Assembly: GCF_013343715.1 (NCBI RefSeq)
Contig: NZ_JABUNR010000015.1
Location: 62,001 to 126,000, forward strand
Origin: Mesobacillus harenae
GTDB lineage: Bacteria; Bacillota; Bacilli; Bacillales; Cytobacillaceae
Direction: 5' to 3'
DNA: 64,000 nucleotides
Shown: positions 8,980 to 18,015 of the stretch, one piece after another
How positions within the stretch are numbered: the first letter of the stretch is position 1
Layout of the letters: the number at the start of each line of letters is the position of its first letter
Made by a program: the position numbers and the translations under genes
Notes under the pieces: generated by a model
Told to the model about the DNA's origin: nothing
Database searches by the model: none
What the model saw: only the letters and a program-made list of their open reading frames with translations

Positions 8980-9414
8980 GAATCATCTCTCCTCGTTTCC
9001 GTAACTATCCGAAAAATCCTTATGCACTAACGTCTTGCCTTAAATACTTTATATTAACTAGCTAATTATTTTCAGAAATATACTTCTTCCTTATTTTTAC
9101 CTATAACCAAAAAATCCATATTCCTTTATTATACCCAAAAAGGACCATTTTGAGGAGAGGCAGTGACAGTTTTATGAAGAAGGAAGGGATTTGTGCTAGA
9201 AAGGAGGAATAGATTTAATATGCAAATTTTCCTTTGCGAATTTTTCCGTAAACCTTGTTTCTATATAACAAGTGCTGTCGTTGATTTCCGCTCCAGGATG
9301 CTCGCTTTCCGCGGGGCGGCTGGAGCGGAAATCAACAGCATCGTTTAAACGCTAAACAAAAATGACTTGGCAGTTTTGCCGTTTTTTCTAATACATACTT
9401 GGAGGAAAACACAC
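8980..9414. other. Intergenic region between divergent genes, contains one palindromic repeat
   Basis: This 435-bp gap separates ywqB (minus) from the YIP1-like gene (plus). It should hold both promoters, but no clear -35/-10 pair was recognised. A 42-codon open frame at 9220-9348 runs through the palindrome described separately and is not called as a gene. Confidence 0.5.
9274..9339. repeat. Palindromic intergenic repeat, short form
   Basis: The arms GCTGTCGTTGATTTCCGCTC and GAGCGGAAATCAACAGC pair apart from a CG bulge, and the loop contains CGCTTTCCGCGGGG. A longer relative with the same CGCTTTCCGCGGG core is at 16993-17274. Elements of this kind are scattered between genes in many Bacillaceae genomes. 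Confidence 0.7.
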
Positions 9415-10080
9415 ATGAGGGTACTTACCCAGCTTCAGCGCGGCCTGTTTCAGCCCAAACTATATACGTACCGGCTTCAAAAGGAAGAAGCGTGGTCAGG
9501 GCTTTGGAAGGGTGTGCTGCTCTTGACTATAATCAGCGGCTTAATTTATGGATGGAGTGCATACTTCGGAATCGGATCAGAATATTTGTCCGGAAATTTG
9601 ACCGAACTCCCGCCCCAAGAATACGAAATGCACAAAACCTTATATATGGCTGGACAAGTTCTTCGGGGTCTCTTTTACGGCACAGCGATCCTACTGGCAC
9701 CTGCTTTGTTTTTCTGGGCCCTGACTGATATCGCGCTAAAGCCGCTAATCAGCATCCAGATGCTTGTTCTCGTTATTCTGCTTTTTGAAAAATTAATCCT
9801 AATTCCTATTAATCTTTCAATTGGACTGGCGGAAGTGTCATCACTCTTTTCGCTCGGCCCGATCGCCCAGGCGCTCATGGACAACCAATTTATCATACTC
9901 TTTTTTGCTGGAGTCACCTTGTTTAAGCTGTGGGCAGTTATTATTCAGTACAGATATATAAAAGAACTGGCTACTGGGAAAAGGCCAATTATGATCCTCG
10001 TGATAGTCCTCGGGCTTAACCTTGTGCTCTGGCTGCTAGCCGCTCTCTTTTCATTTGTTCAATTTGAAAAAATCATCTAG
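9415..10080 (+). CDS. YIP1-family membrane protein (YknW-like)
   Basis: 221-residue protein with about five hydrophobic helices, matching the YIP1 domain layout. The ATG at 9415 is chosen because GGAGG lies 8 nt upstream; the longer frame from 9367 lacks a ribosome site. It is followed after 17 bp by a YknX-like adaptor gene. In B. subtilis, YknW (YIP1) works with YknX, YknY and YknZ as an ABC exporter protecting against the SdpC toxin. Only the W and X homologues are found here. Transport substrate is unknown. Confidence 0.7.
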   Translation: MRVLTQLQRGLFQPKLYTYRLQKEEAWSGLWKGVLLLTIISGLIYGWSAYFGIGSEYLSGNLTELPPQEYEMHKTLYMAGQVLRGLFYGTAILLAPALFFWALTDIALKPLISIQMLVLVILLFEKLILIPINLSIGLAEVSSLFSLGPIAQALMDNQFIILFFAGVTLFKLWAVIIQYRYIKELATGKRPIMILVIVLGLNLVLWLLAALFSFVQFEKII

Positions 10081-10097
10081 TGGGGAGGAGGGAGATC

Positions 10098-11327
10098 ATG
10101 AAAAAGATTTTTTTAACAGCTGCAGTCATATTAATAGCAGGAAACCTTTATTTAATCTTCAAAACGAACAGCCCGGTTGAGCGCTCCTCCTACATAAAGG
10201 ACTGGACGGAGGTCACCAGAGGAAATATCACGAAAACCTTGAATGCCTCGGGTGTCGTCGCACCTCTTGAGGAGCAGTTTGTTTATTATGATGAAAATAC
10301 CGCTGATTTTAAAAAATTTCTTGTTAAAAAAGGTGAAAAGCTTATCCCAGGAACGCCATTGTTTGAGTATGAATCGAACGAACTTGATGCCCAGCGTGCC
10401 GAGCTTGAGCAGGAGAACGACCAGCTTACGAGAGAATTGGCGCTAGTAGATGATCAGCTCAATCAGCTTACCTATCTACAAACTGTTGCGGCCTCCCAGC
10501 AAAGTACAAGCATGCCGGTAACAGGCGATGGGTATGCAACTGAGCCGAACAGTTCCGAACCAGACCTGATGCTCGCCTCTATTGAAAAAGAAATCAATGA
10601 TATCGAACGCAAACAAAGCAGGATTCTTTCGGAGATCGACCAGAACGGAGAGGAGCTGCTCGCACTTGGCGATGAAGGTCCACTACAGGTCACAAGTGAA
10701 ACAAAAGGACGGGTAAAAGAAATCAGCCATGAGCTCGAAAATCCAATTTTAACGATCATTTCCGAAGCTGTAAGGGTAGAGGGGATATTCACTGAAACTG
10801 ACTTAAAAAGAGTGGTTGAGGGAATGCCGGTCTATATTTCTGCTGATATATTAAAAAAGCGGGCTAAGGGGACGCTAGGCAAGATTTATTCGTTTCCGGA
10901 AGAAGATGCTTCCGTCGATAGGGAAAGCCGCTATCCGTTTATCGTCAGGCTCGACGATGAGGAGTTGGACATCATCAAGGGAACCCATGTCTCGGTCTCG
11001 GTCGTGACCGATGAGGTACTTGACGTCGTCACACTGGGTGAGCGGAGTGTTGAGATAGATGGTAATGCGAGCCAAGCCTATGTGCTCACTAGCGCAGGAA
11101 CAATCGAACAGCGCGAGCTTAGTACAGGACTTTACCATAACGGCACATACCAGGTTAAAAAAGGCATCAAAACCGGTGAAATGATCATCACCGACCCAGC
11201 CAGAATCAAACAAAACCAAGCGGCCTTCATCACCCCGCTCAAAACAGCCGACCTCCAACAAAGCACCTTCGCCAGCCAAACAAAAAAAAACCTTCTTAGA
11301 TATGTAGGAATAGCCTTCCTCAAATGA
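10098..11327 (+). CDS. Membrane-fusion/adaptor protein (YknX/HlyD-like)
   Basis: 409-residue protein with one N-terminal membrane anchor (residues 3-22), a beta-barrel/lipoyl-like portion (TLNASGVVAPLEEQFVYY), a central coiled coil of Glu/Gln-rich heptads (~95-215), and a C-terminal adaptor domain. This is the architecture of efflux adaptor subunits. The ATG at 10098 follows GGGGAGGAGGGAG. It should reside on the outer face of the membrane and contact an exporter permease, but no ATPase or permease gene follows: the next features are a palindromic repeat and minus-strand genes. Confidence 0.78.
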   Translation: MKKIFLTAAVILIAGNLYLIFKTNSPVERSSYIKDWTEVTRGNITKTLNASGVVAPLEEQFVYYDENTADFKKFLVKKGEKLIPGTPLFEYESNELDAQRAELEQENDQLTRELALVDDQLNQLTYLQTVAASQQSTSMPVTGDGYATEPNSSEPDLMLASIEKEINDIERKQSRILSEIDQNGEELLALGDEGPLQVTSETKGRVKEISHELENPILTIISEAVRVEGIFTETDLKRVVEGMPVYISADILKKRAKGTLGKIYSFPEEDASVDRESRYPFIVRLDDEELDIIKGTHVSVSVVTDEVLDVVTLGERSVEIDGNASQAYVLTSAGTIEQRELSTGLYHNGTYQVKKGIKTGEMIITDPARIKQNQAAFITPLKTADLQQSTFASQTKKNLLRYVGIAFLK

Positions 11328-11342
11328 AAAAAAGGTGACAAA

Positions 11343-11388
11343 AAGGTGACAGGCACCATCCAGTTTTCTGGATGGTGCCTATCACCTT
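11343..11388. repeat. REP-like palindrome, family A, copy 1
   Basis: A near-perfect palindrome with arms GGTGACAGGCACCATCCAG and CTGGATGGTGCCTATCACC, loop TTTT. It lies 15 bp past the YknX-like stop and could also terminate transcription. Other copies are at 11769 and 18016. Confidence 0.85.
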
Positions 11389-11396
11389 GTTTGTGT

Positions 11397-11534
11397 TTAG
11401 AACTTGCTAAGCATAATGGTTACGAGTGCGCTTAGGATCATGGTTAGTAAGATAAGTGAAAGGTAGAGAAACTGCTGGTTTCTCTTTTTCCGGCGCATTT
11501 TTGCTTCCGGTGTAATCCATGCATATCTAGACAT
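11397..11534 (-). CDS. Small single-pass membrane protein, hypothetical
   Basis: A 45-residue open frame: a short basic cytoplasmic stretch (ITPEAKMRRKKR) followed by one strong hydrophobic helix up to the C-terminus. An AAGGGAG ribosome site lies about 10 nt before the ATG. It sits between two family A palindromes. I do not recognise it; the basic-then-hydrophobic layout and ribosome site make it plausible, but it could be chance. Confidence 0.4.
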   Translation of the reverse strand: MSRYAWITPEAKMRRKKRNQQFLYLSLILLTMILSALVTIMLSKF

Positions 11535-11768
11535 CAAATAAAAACTCCCTTGCAATTTGATGGCAGCTGGCTGGCATGGTCTCAAGAGTTTGTTCAATGC
11601 TTTGCACACGATCGATGTTCCAGTGCCCAAAAGCAGGATTCTCTTAAGACAGAAGCCCCTGTAGCTTTGCGTCACCACTTTTCAGTGAGTTTGCCCCATA
11701 AATATAATATCGGTAACTAACACCAATAATCAACAGCAGCAGTCGAAATAAGTCGAAAGGACTAAAAA

Positions 11769-11812
11769 GGGTGACAGGCACCATCCAGAAAACTGGATGG
11801 TGCCTGTCACCC
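11769..11812. repeat. REP-like palindrome, family A, copy 2
   Basis: A perfect palindrome with arms GGGTGACAGGCACCATCCAG and CTGGATGGTGCCTGTCACCC and loop AAAA. It is located just downstream of the large autolysin gene. The 11535-11843 interval otherwise holds no supportable gene. Confidence 0.9.
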
Positions 11813-11843
11813 AAACCCAATCCCAAACCAGAACTCATACTTG

Positions 11844-14800
11844 TTACTTAATGAGTTCTCTCATGACAAATTGTGCGCTGACCCAGCCTTTTGTTCCGTT
11901 TGGCAATTTCACTTCGTACCATGTTTTAGAGCTGTCCATGGAAAGTGTGTTATCGGCTTTTAAGACAAGGTGCACGTAGTCATTCAGCGAGTAGGAGCCA
12001 ATGATCGCGTGAGAAGTAGATGCGCCGCTCCGGATGTTAAGAGAAGCCGCGGTCACTCTTCCAAGGTTCAGAACCTGCATGTACGAGCTGTAAGATGCAA
12101 AACTAATGCTCTTTGTCCAATACACAGTTCCGTCGACACTCAGCTTCACCCAATAATCATTCGATTTTTCGAGCATCGTAAATTTCGTGCCAGCTGTCAG
12201 TGTTCTAACGGTAGCCGTGCTTCCCTTGCTAGTAACCAAAGCCAAACTGCTTTTCGCAATCGCGCTGATTTCTGGGAAGATGTCACCGCCGGCAGGCTTG
12301 CCAGGTACAGCTGGAATCGATGTATTCGCAGTCGCTTTGCTATAGTATGCTTTATCGAATGGAAGCATGTTCGTCATATGCTGGGCAATTTTAAAGCCCC
12401 ATTTTTCATCACTTGCATAATAGAAGTTCATGCCTTCACTGCTTTCGTTTATGCGAGTATTGCTCATCGTCTTCGTCGTGTAGCCAAGATGGTAGCCTTT
12501 GAACTTCCAGTTAGCAGGGTTCAAATAGGTGGCCTTTAACTCTTGGGCAATATATTGAATGTTCGCATCGATGCTTTCAAAACGGTAGGCTCCAACGAAT
12601 GGCGCCAGATCGAACGCACCAAATCCAAACAAATTGTATTTGCCAAGCGAAATGGTAGATGTTCCAAAGCCGCTTTCATGGACGGCATGTGCGGCAAGGA
12701 ACAGCGCATTCACACCATACTTGTTTCCTGCATCAATAAAGACTTGTCCTTTACCAGTCAATACACTTGGTTTTCCGCGAGCACCCAGCTGAATATAGTT
12801 ATTGATTTGTGCAGCCGTCACATTCGACTGAGTACGCACGTCAATGAACTGATAGCCTTCACGGCTGTCGACTGGTGCTCCCGTTTTAACTTGCTGAACA
12901 TAGGTGCCAAACACATAGCCCGTTTTTCCGCCGTAAACAATCTTGTACCAGTTATTTGACGTTTTATGGGTCGGAACCACAAACGTTCCCTGTGGAATCA
13001 CACCAAAGCTGGTAGCCGCTGAATCGGCCGATTCCCTGAAATTCAGGTTAGATGTAATCAGGTGAGTCGCCTTTGTGATCGCTTGCTCGGTAAAAGCTTT
13101 ATCCTCCGCAGCAGGCGGCTCTTCAACCACTGGCGGAGCGATAGCAACCAGGTATGAACCGGAAACATAACCAGTTTTCCCGCCATAAGTGACCTTGAAC
13201 CAGTTATTTGATGTCTTGTGAGTAGGGACCACAATCGTATTCACCGGAATCTGTGTTAACACATTCTGGATCGTAGCATCAGGCGTTGACCGTACGTTAA
13301 GGTTAGCTGTCACACGGTAGTCTGCAGCTGCGATCTGTGCCTCTGTAAAGCTAGGATTCTCGGCTGGAACAGTTGGTGTCTCAGGAGGAGAAACAACAAC
13401 AGGCTCCTCAACAACCGGTGGCTCTATCACCTCAGGATCTTCCTGAGTCAAATACTTTCCAGACACATAGCCGGATTTTCCGCTATATGAGATTTTGAAC
13501 CAGCCGTTTGCTGTTTCATGGGTTGGAACTACCTTTGTATCCTTAGGAACGACAACCAAGACAGCTGTCCCGGAATCTGGTGCCTCTCTTAAGTTTAGGT
13601 TCGCTGTGACAACATGGGTGGACGCAGCAACCTTCTCTTCGGTAAAATTAACCACAGGTTTTGTCTCCTTCACAGCTTCTTGCTGTAAAAACGTTTTGTA
13701 TACATACCCTGTTTTACCGTTCCATGTTACTTTTAACCAGCCACTCGATGTTTGGTGGGTAGGGACGAGCTTTGTTCCCTTTGGCATCATGCCAAGCGAC
13801 AATGAACTTGTATCAGCATACTGTCTTAAGTAAACAGCAGATGTTGTCAGTTGAGTCCCGGCAGTGATTTTTGTTTCAGCAGGGGCTTTAAAAGTGGTAA
13901 AATCCTTGCTGAAAAAATATCCTGTTTTACCTGCATATGAAACCTTAACCCAATCGCCGATCCTTTGTGTAGCCGACACAACTGCGCCTTGCGGAATTTT
14001 TACTAGTTTGGTATAAGCATTGCCATGAGATTGATAGACATAGGTATCTTTAGCTGCTTTAAAATCAGTCTTAGCGAAAGTGGTAAACGCCAGCGAGTTT
14101 ACGTCAGTGCTTTTTACAAAAAGATTCTTGCCTTGGAAAGAGACGCGGTACCATGTTTCCCCAACACTATTGACAACCTTTTGCGTGGAATACAAACCAT
14201 TGTTAGCTGCTGCACTGCTGACAGCTGCTTTCTTTGTATCTGGTGTCGAATGCAGTTTAGCCGTACCCTTTGTGAAAAAGTAAGTCCCTTTTAAAGCGGA
14301 GTATTGGTAAAATTCCTTCAAGTAACTGCTGCTGACCCAGCCGGATTTGGATATTTTCTTTCCTTTAGAAGTGTAAGTGTAGGTCACTTTATTCCATGAC
14401 CCAATTTTTTCTCCTGTTGTAACCGTTTTGCCTTTTGGAATCGTCAGTACCGTTTTATAGCTTGTACTAGCGCCAGTCCTCATATTAAGGTTGGTCGTTG
14501 TTTGGTAGGTTGTAGTCGGAACTTTTACAGTTGTGCTTAATTTCGTTACTGCAGGTGCTTTCTGAGCAACAGGCTTTATAAAAGAACCGCTCACCCAGCC
14601 AGTCTTCGTGACATTTTTACCGCCAGATTTGTAAGTATAAGAAACCTTGAACCAACTGCCTGTTTTCTCAGCAGAGGTGACTGTTTTCCCCTTTGGAATG
14701 GTCATTACACTTTTAAAATTTGTGCCCGCACCGCTCCGCATATTCAAGTTGGCAGTAGTCTGATAAGAGGTCTTTGCAAATTTAACTGTTGCCGTTGCTG

Positions 14801-14897
14801 CTTCGACAGTATTGATTCCTAGCTCCGCATATGGTGCATAGGTGCTCCCAAGCAAAATTCCTGTCGAGAGGATGACAACTTTCCCCATGTGTTTCAT
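11844..14897 (-). CDS. Secreted N-acetylglucosaminidase (GH73) with about ten SH3b repeats
   Basis: 1017-residue exported autolysin. A signal peptide ends near AATA (~residue 36). About eight bacterial SH3 repeats follow (pattern TANLNMRSGAGTNFK ... GWVSGSF), with a Pro/Val/Glu-rich linker around residues 485-515. Then comes a glucosaminidase domain (~690-840) whose catalytic Glu lies in HAVHESGFGTST (~741), and two more SH3b-like units close the protein. It should cleave the glycan backbone of peptidoglycan while SH3b units bind the wall. The ATG has no well-spaced ribosome site; GGGAG lies ~17 nt upstream. Another cell-wall hydrolase is its upstream neighbour on the same strand. Confidence 0.9.
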   Translation of the reverse strand: MKHMGKVVILSTGILLGSTYAPYAELGINTVEAATATVKFAKTSYQTTANLNMRSGAGTNFKSVMTIPKGKTVTSAEKTGSWFKVSYTYKSGGKNVTKTGWVSGSFIKPVAQKAPAVTKLSTTVKVPTTTYQTTTNLNMRTGASTSYKTVLTIPKGKTVTTGEKIGSWNKVTYTYTSKGKKISKSGWVSSSYLKEFYQYSALKGTYFFTKGTAKLHSTPDTKKAAVSSAAANNGLYSTQKVVNSVGETWYRVSFQGKNLFVKSTDVNSLAFTTFAKTDFKAAKDTYVYQSHGNAYTKLVKIPQGAVVSATQRIGDWVKVSYAGKTGYFFSKDFTTFKAPAETKITAGTQLTTSAVYLRQYADTSSLSLGMMPKGTKLVPTHQTSSGWLKVTWNGKTGYVYKTFLQQEAVKETKPVVNFTEEKVAASTHVVTANLNLREAPDSGTAVLVVVPKDTKVVPTHETANGWFKISYSGKSGYVSGKYLTQEDPEVIEPPVVEEPVVVSPPETPTVPAENPSFTEAQIAAADYRVTANLNVRSTPDATIQNVLTQIPVNTIVVPTHKTSNNWFKVTYGGKTGYVSGSYLVAIAPPVVEEPPAAEDKAFTEQAITKATHLITSNLNFRESADSAATSFGVIPQGTFVVPTHKTSNNWYKIVYGGKTGYVFGTYVQQVKTGAPVDSREGYQFIDVRTQSNVTAAQINNYIQLGARGKPSVLTGKGQVFIDAGNKYGVNALFLAAHAVHESGFGTSTISLGKYNLFGFGAFDLAPFVGAYRFESIDANIQYIAQELKATYLNPANWKFKGYHLGYTTKTMSNTRINESSEGMNFYYASDEKWGFKIAQHMTNMLPFDKAYYSKATANTSIPAVPGKPAGGDIFPEISAIAKSSLALVTSKGSTATVRTLTAGTKFTMLEKSNDYWVKLSVDGTVYWTKSISFASYSSYMQVLNLGRVTAASLNIRSGASTSHAIIGSYSLNDYVHLVLKADNTLSMDSSKTWYEVKLPNGTKGWVSAQFVMRELIK

Positions 14898-15396
14898 TCA
14901 TTCACGCTACTTTCTCCCTAATTTTCCAAAAAAACCAGCTGCTGCAATTAAAAGTATGAAAAATTAATAGATTCGTACTAAAAAGGGAGCCATCCATCCT
15001 CTCACTATGTAAATTTAAGTTTATTGTACTTATAATATCGGAATCTAGATATCATATTTAATAGGTGGAAAACATTACCTGATCCGGATTTTAGTAGGGT
15101 ATATGTTTAAATGTGGTACATAAGTCCCGTTGATTTGTCGAATAAAGTAGAGGGAATACAGCAATTTCAGTCGATCTTGTGTACTATTCAGTTTTTTTGA
15201 AGTTTAATAGGCGAAAAGAACTATTTTTTAAGAAACAGGTTTATTGTCCAAGTTTGCGGGTTTATGGCCCCGCGGAATCCAAAAAAAAGAGCGAATCCCC
15301 AAGATTCACCCTTCTTCATATGTTTGAACCCTCATTCGACGGGAAAAGATAAGAAACCTACTAATCTAGCAAATGAAGACTTAACCTGTCTACTTT
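14898..15396. other. Intergenic region between two minus-strand hydrolase genes
   Basis: This AT-rich 500-bp stretch holds the terminator of the upstream LysM gene (15283-15309) and presumably the promoter and leader of the large autolysin. No open frame with a ribosome site, and no repeat, was recognised. Confidence 0.5.
15283..15309 (-). terminator. Intrinsic terminator of the LysM-NlpC/P60 gene
   Basis: On the minus strand the stem GTGAATC / GATTCGC (one G-U pair) leads into CTCTTTTTTTT. Confidence 0.7.
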
Positions 15397-16485
15397 TTAG
15401 TAAAACCGTTTAAAACTATCAAAGTGTTTCTGGTAATAAGGACTATTTAGGTTAGACACCATCACGCCGCCGCTGGAGTTGGCGTGAATGAACTCATCAT
15501 TACCAAGGTAAATGCCAACATGGGAAATGCCCCGCTTGTATGTATTTTCAAAAAAGACAAGGTCGCCAGGCTGAGGCTGATCAACATAATAGGATCGGTT
15601 AAAATAGCCCTCAGCAGAAAAGCGGCCCATTTTCATTCCAGATTTGTTAAAGACGTAATAAATGAAGCCGCTGCAATCGAAGCCGGCTGAAGTGCTGCCG
15701 CCCCAAACGTAAGGAACCTTGAGGTGCTTAAAGGCTTCTGCAATCACTTCATTTGCCTGTGAGGCTGGTTTGTCATTTGACACTGGCGCAGCAACTGCTT
15801 TTGTTCCATCGCTAACCTTCAGGGTTTGTCCTACAAAAATAAGGTCAGAGCTTAATCCGTTCCACTTCTTTAATTGGGCAACTGTCACCCCGTGCATTAA
15901 GCTGATCTTTCCTAGCGTATCTCCGCCAACAATCTTATAAGAAGCTGCTTCGGCCGGTTTTGTTTGGACAGGCACAGCAATGACTGGTGCAGCCGGCTTA
16001 TTAACAACAGGAGTGGCAACTGGCTTTGTGGCTGGAGCCGAATCAACAGGAGCTGTTTGGCCTTTGGAAACGATCAGCATTTGTCCAGGATAGATCAGGT
16101 GGCTTTTCAGGTTATTCCACGCATTCAGATCCGCCAATGAAATCTTATGCTTGCTGGCTATTTTGCTCGGCGTATCGCCGGAGACCACTTTATACTTTTT
16201 TACATCGGCGGTAGTGGATTTAGTCGTCGTTGGAGTTGGACTAGGAGTAATAGTCTTTGCCGGCGCAGCTGGAATTGAGACCGATAACGTTTGATTGATA
16301 AAAATAAGATCAGAGCGCAGTTCGTTTAGCTTTTTCAGCTCAGTGACACTTAGCTTGTACTTTAAAGCAATATGGGAAAGGGTTTCTCCCTTTTTAACAG
16401 TGTGGGTATCCGCAGACACGGCTGCTGCATAGGCTGTTGATGAAAGGATAGCGAAGGCGGCGAGAGAGACAACTTTTTTCTTCAT
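15397..16485 (-). CDS. Cell-wall D,L-endopeptidase, three LysM + NlpC/P60 (LytE-like)
   Basis: 362-residue secreted hydrolase. A Lys-rich signal peptide ending near AVSAD is followed by three LysM modules (about residues 25-70, 100-145 and 180-225; e.g. HTVKKGETLSHIALKYK) joined by Thr/Pro/Ala-rich linkers. A C-terminal NlpC/P60 domain has catalytic Cys in GFDCSGF (~271) and His in ISHVGIYLG (~322). It should cut the D-gamma-Glu to meso-Dap bond of stem peptides. Three LysM plus P60 is the LytE layout. The ATG at 16485 begins the signal peptide; AAAGGAG lies 13 nt before it, somewhat long. Confidence 0.92.
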   Translation of the reverse strand: MKKKVVSLAAFAILSSTAYAAAVSADTHTVKKGETLSHIALKYKLSVTELKKLNELRSDLIFINQTLSVSIPAAPAKTITPSPTPTTTKSTTADVKKYKVVSGDTPSKIASKHKISLADLNAWNNLKSHLIYPGQMLIVSKGQTAPVDSAPATKPVATPVVNKPAAPVIAVPVQTKPAEAASYKIVGGDTLGKISLMHGVTVAQLKKWNGLSSDLIFVGQTLKVSDGTKAVAAPVSNDKPASQANEVIAEAFKHLKVPYVWGGSTSAGFDCSGFIYYVFNKSGMKMGRFSAEGYFNRSYYVDQPQPGDLVFFENTYKRGISHVGIYLGNDEFIHANSSGGVMVSNLNSPYYQKHFDSFKRFY

Positions 16486-16699
16486 GTGACAACGTTCACT
16501 CCTTTTAAATCTAGTAATAAACATATATTACCATGGAACCGACAAAAGTTTTCAGAAAATATGAAACTTGTTGGAAAAAGTTACAACTTTCGTATGTTTC
16601 AATAATTTGTCAGAAAATAACTTGGAAACTTATTTACATTTCCTTCGAATTATAATAAACTAGGTCTATTGTTTGACCGAAATTAGGAGGCACCTGTAA

Positions 16700-16849
16700 A
16701 TGAACAAGACAGAAACAACAGGTAATCAAGAACTTTTCTACAACCTTCTCAAAAAGACCTATGAAAAAGGGACGACCGACAAAGAGATCACCGTCCAAAA
16801 GGTTTTGGAAGATTTAAGATTAGAGCTGCAAACTATCTATGCTGAATAG
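16700..16849 (+). CDS. Small acidic protein of unknown function (49 aa)
   Basis: A 49-residue frame starting MNKTETTGNQELFYNLLKK, with TAGGAGG 9 nt before the ATG and a clean intrinsic terminator 13 bases after the stop, so it is very likely a real transcription and translation unit. It is mostly charged helix with no membrane segment or cysteine. It is transcribed divergently from the LysM hydrolase gene. I do not recognise the family. Confidence 0.7.
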   Translation: MNKTETTGNQELFYNLLKKTYEKGTTDKEITVQKVLEDLRLELQTIYAE

Positions 16850-16861
16850 CGCAAATACCAT

Positions 16862-16892
16862 CCCATCCTCAAATATCGAGGGTGGGTTTTTT
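16862..16892 (+). terminator. Intrinsic terminator of the 49-aa gene
   Basis: Stem CCCATCCTC / GAGGGTGGG (one G-U type mismatch), 7-nt loop, then TTTTTT. Confidence 0.85.
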
Positions 16893-16992
16893 ATGCCCTT
16901 CATCTACTCTTTTTCCCACTTCGATTCAAAATAGAAAACCATAAAATACATTATTAGCGATGTAAAAAATAGTACAGATACTGCGACGAATA

Positions 16993-17274
16993 GCAGCGTT
17001 GATTTCCGCTTCGGGCAGTCGCTTTCCGCGGGCAACACTTCAGCTTCCTCGGAAGAAAACCGCTTCCTGCGGGATCTTCAGTTGTTGCTTTTCCCGCTGG
17101 AGTCGACTGCCCTTCGCTCCAATCAAGTTGCTATTCATTTATAGATGCAACACTAGCGAAGGAAATACACGAAGACTCCTGCGGGATAGCGAAGAAGTTG
17201 AGACCCCGCAGTGAGGGACGAACGAGGAGGCTCAGCTCGAGCCCGCGGAAAGCGTAGTGTATTTCCGGAGCGGT
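16993..17274. repeat. Long composite intergenic repeat
   Basis: A compound element of two inverted-repeat units. The left unit has GGGCAGTCG (17013) facing CGACTGCCC (17104). The right unit has GGAAATACAC (17161) facing GTGTATTTCC (17257). Both contain the CGCTTTCCGCGGG core or its complement, as does the short form at 9274-9339. It is GC-richer than its surroundings and without a credible reading frame. Such elements are typical non-coding repeats of Bacillaceae; how they move is not known to me. Confidence 0.7.
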
Positions 17275-17310
17275 AGGTATTTTCGCAGCAGAGTCAATGG
17301 AAATAAAAAA

Positions 17311-17345
17311 GAGCCGTGATTTCTAATAGGCGAAATCGACGGCTC
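17311..17345 (-). terminator. Intrinsic terminator of the short NlpC/P60 gene
   Basis: Stem GAGCCGT/ACGGCTC extended by GATTTC/GAAATC, with TTTTTT following on the minus strand. Confidence 0.75.
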
Positions 17346-17430
17346 TTGTTATTTTAATTTATAAGGTAAATTCGCAAAACTATTGTCTTCTTGTTAACCG
17401 AACCTTGAGTCTAAGGTTTAGGTGTGTGTT

Positions 17431-17874
17431 CTATAACCGTTTTGCACCTACATATCTAGCTTTCCAGTAGGAGTTTGAAAGACTATCGATTTTGACTCCT
17501 TTAGTAACGGAGTGAACGACTTTATTATTTCCAATATAAATGGCAACATGGGAGACCCCTTTTGAGCTGGTATTAAAAAAGACTAGATCACCTTTTTGCA
17601 GTTTGTTTTTAGCTACACTTTTCCCTGTTTTGTACATCGCTGCTGCGGTACGGGGAAGAGTTTTGCCGGCTTTCTTAAACGAATAGCCAACCAGTCCGGA
17701 ACAATCAAAGCCTTTTGGAGTAGTGCCGCCCCATTTATAAGGCTTTCCAATATATTTTTGTGCAATATTCGCCGCTGAAGTACTGAATGAAGCTGCTTCT
17801 GTTTGTATGCTTCCAGCTAATCCGCTAAAAAGTAACGTAAAACTCAATAAAGTAGCAATTAATAGTTTCTTCAT
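17431..17874 (-). CDS. Secreted NlpC/P60 endopeptidase, minimal single-domain form
   Basis: 147-residue protein: a signal peptide (cleavage near TEAAS, ~28) and then only an NlpC/P60 domain. Catalytic Cys58 is in KGFDCSGL, His109 in KGVSHVAIY, and the third polar residue His121 in KVVHSV. It lacks the LysM or SH3b wall-binding modules of its neighbours, so it must attach to peptidoglycan by the catalytic domain alone. The start has TGGAGG 5-6 nt upstream. It has its own terminator at 17311-17345, so it is monocistronic. Confidence 0.92.
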   Translation of the reverse strand: MKKLLIATLLSFTLLFSGLAGSIQTEAASFSTSAANIAQKYIGKPYKWGGTTPKGFDCSGLVGYSFKKAGKTLPRTAAAMYKTGKSVAKNKLQKGDLVFFNTSSKGVSHVAIYIGNNKVVHSVTKGVKIDSLSNSYWKARYVGAKRL

Positions 17875-18015
17875 AAGGTCCTCCAGAGCGTTAGTAGTAA
17901 TAGACTTTTAATATAAAATAATAATCTCATAGAATTCTGACAATTTGTGAGACATTTTGATAGCAATTGTGTAACAAATATATTACAGAATTCGCCAAAA
18001 TAGGCGACCCAAAAT

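Noticed and set aside
9220..9348. 42-codon frame behind an AGGAGG sequence upstream of the YIP1-like gene
   Set aside because: It runs straight through the palindromic repeat at 9274-9339, its ribosome-site spacing is long, and the product has no recognisable features.
11644..11838. 64-codon minus-strand frame next to the autolysin gene
   Set aside because: Its N-terminal third is translation of the family A palindrome; the rest is weakly protein-like with no supported start.
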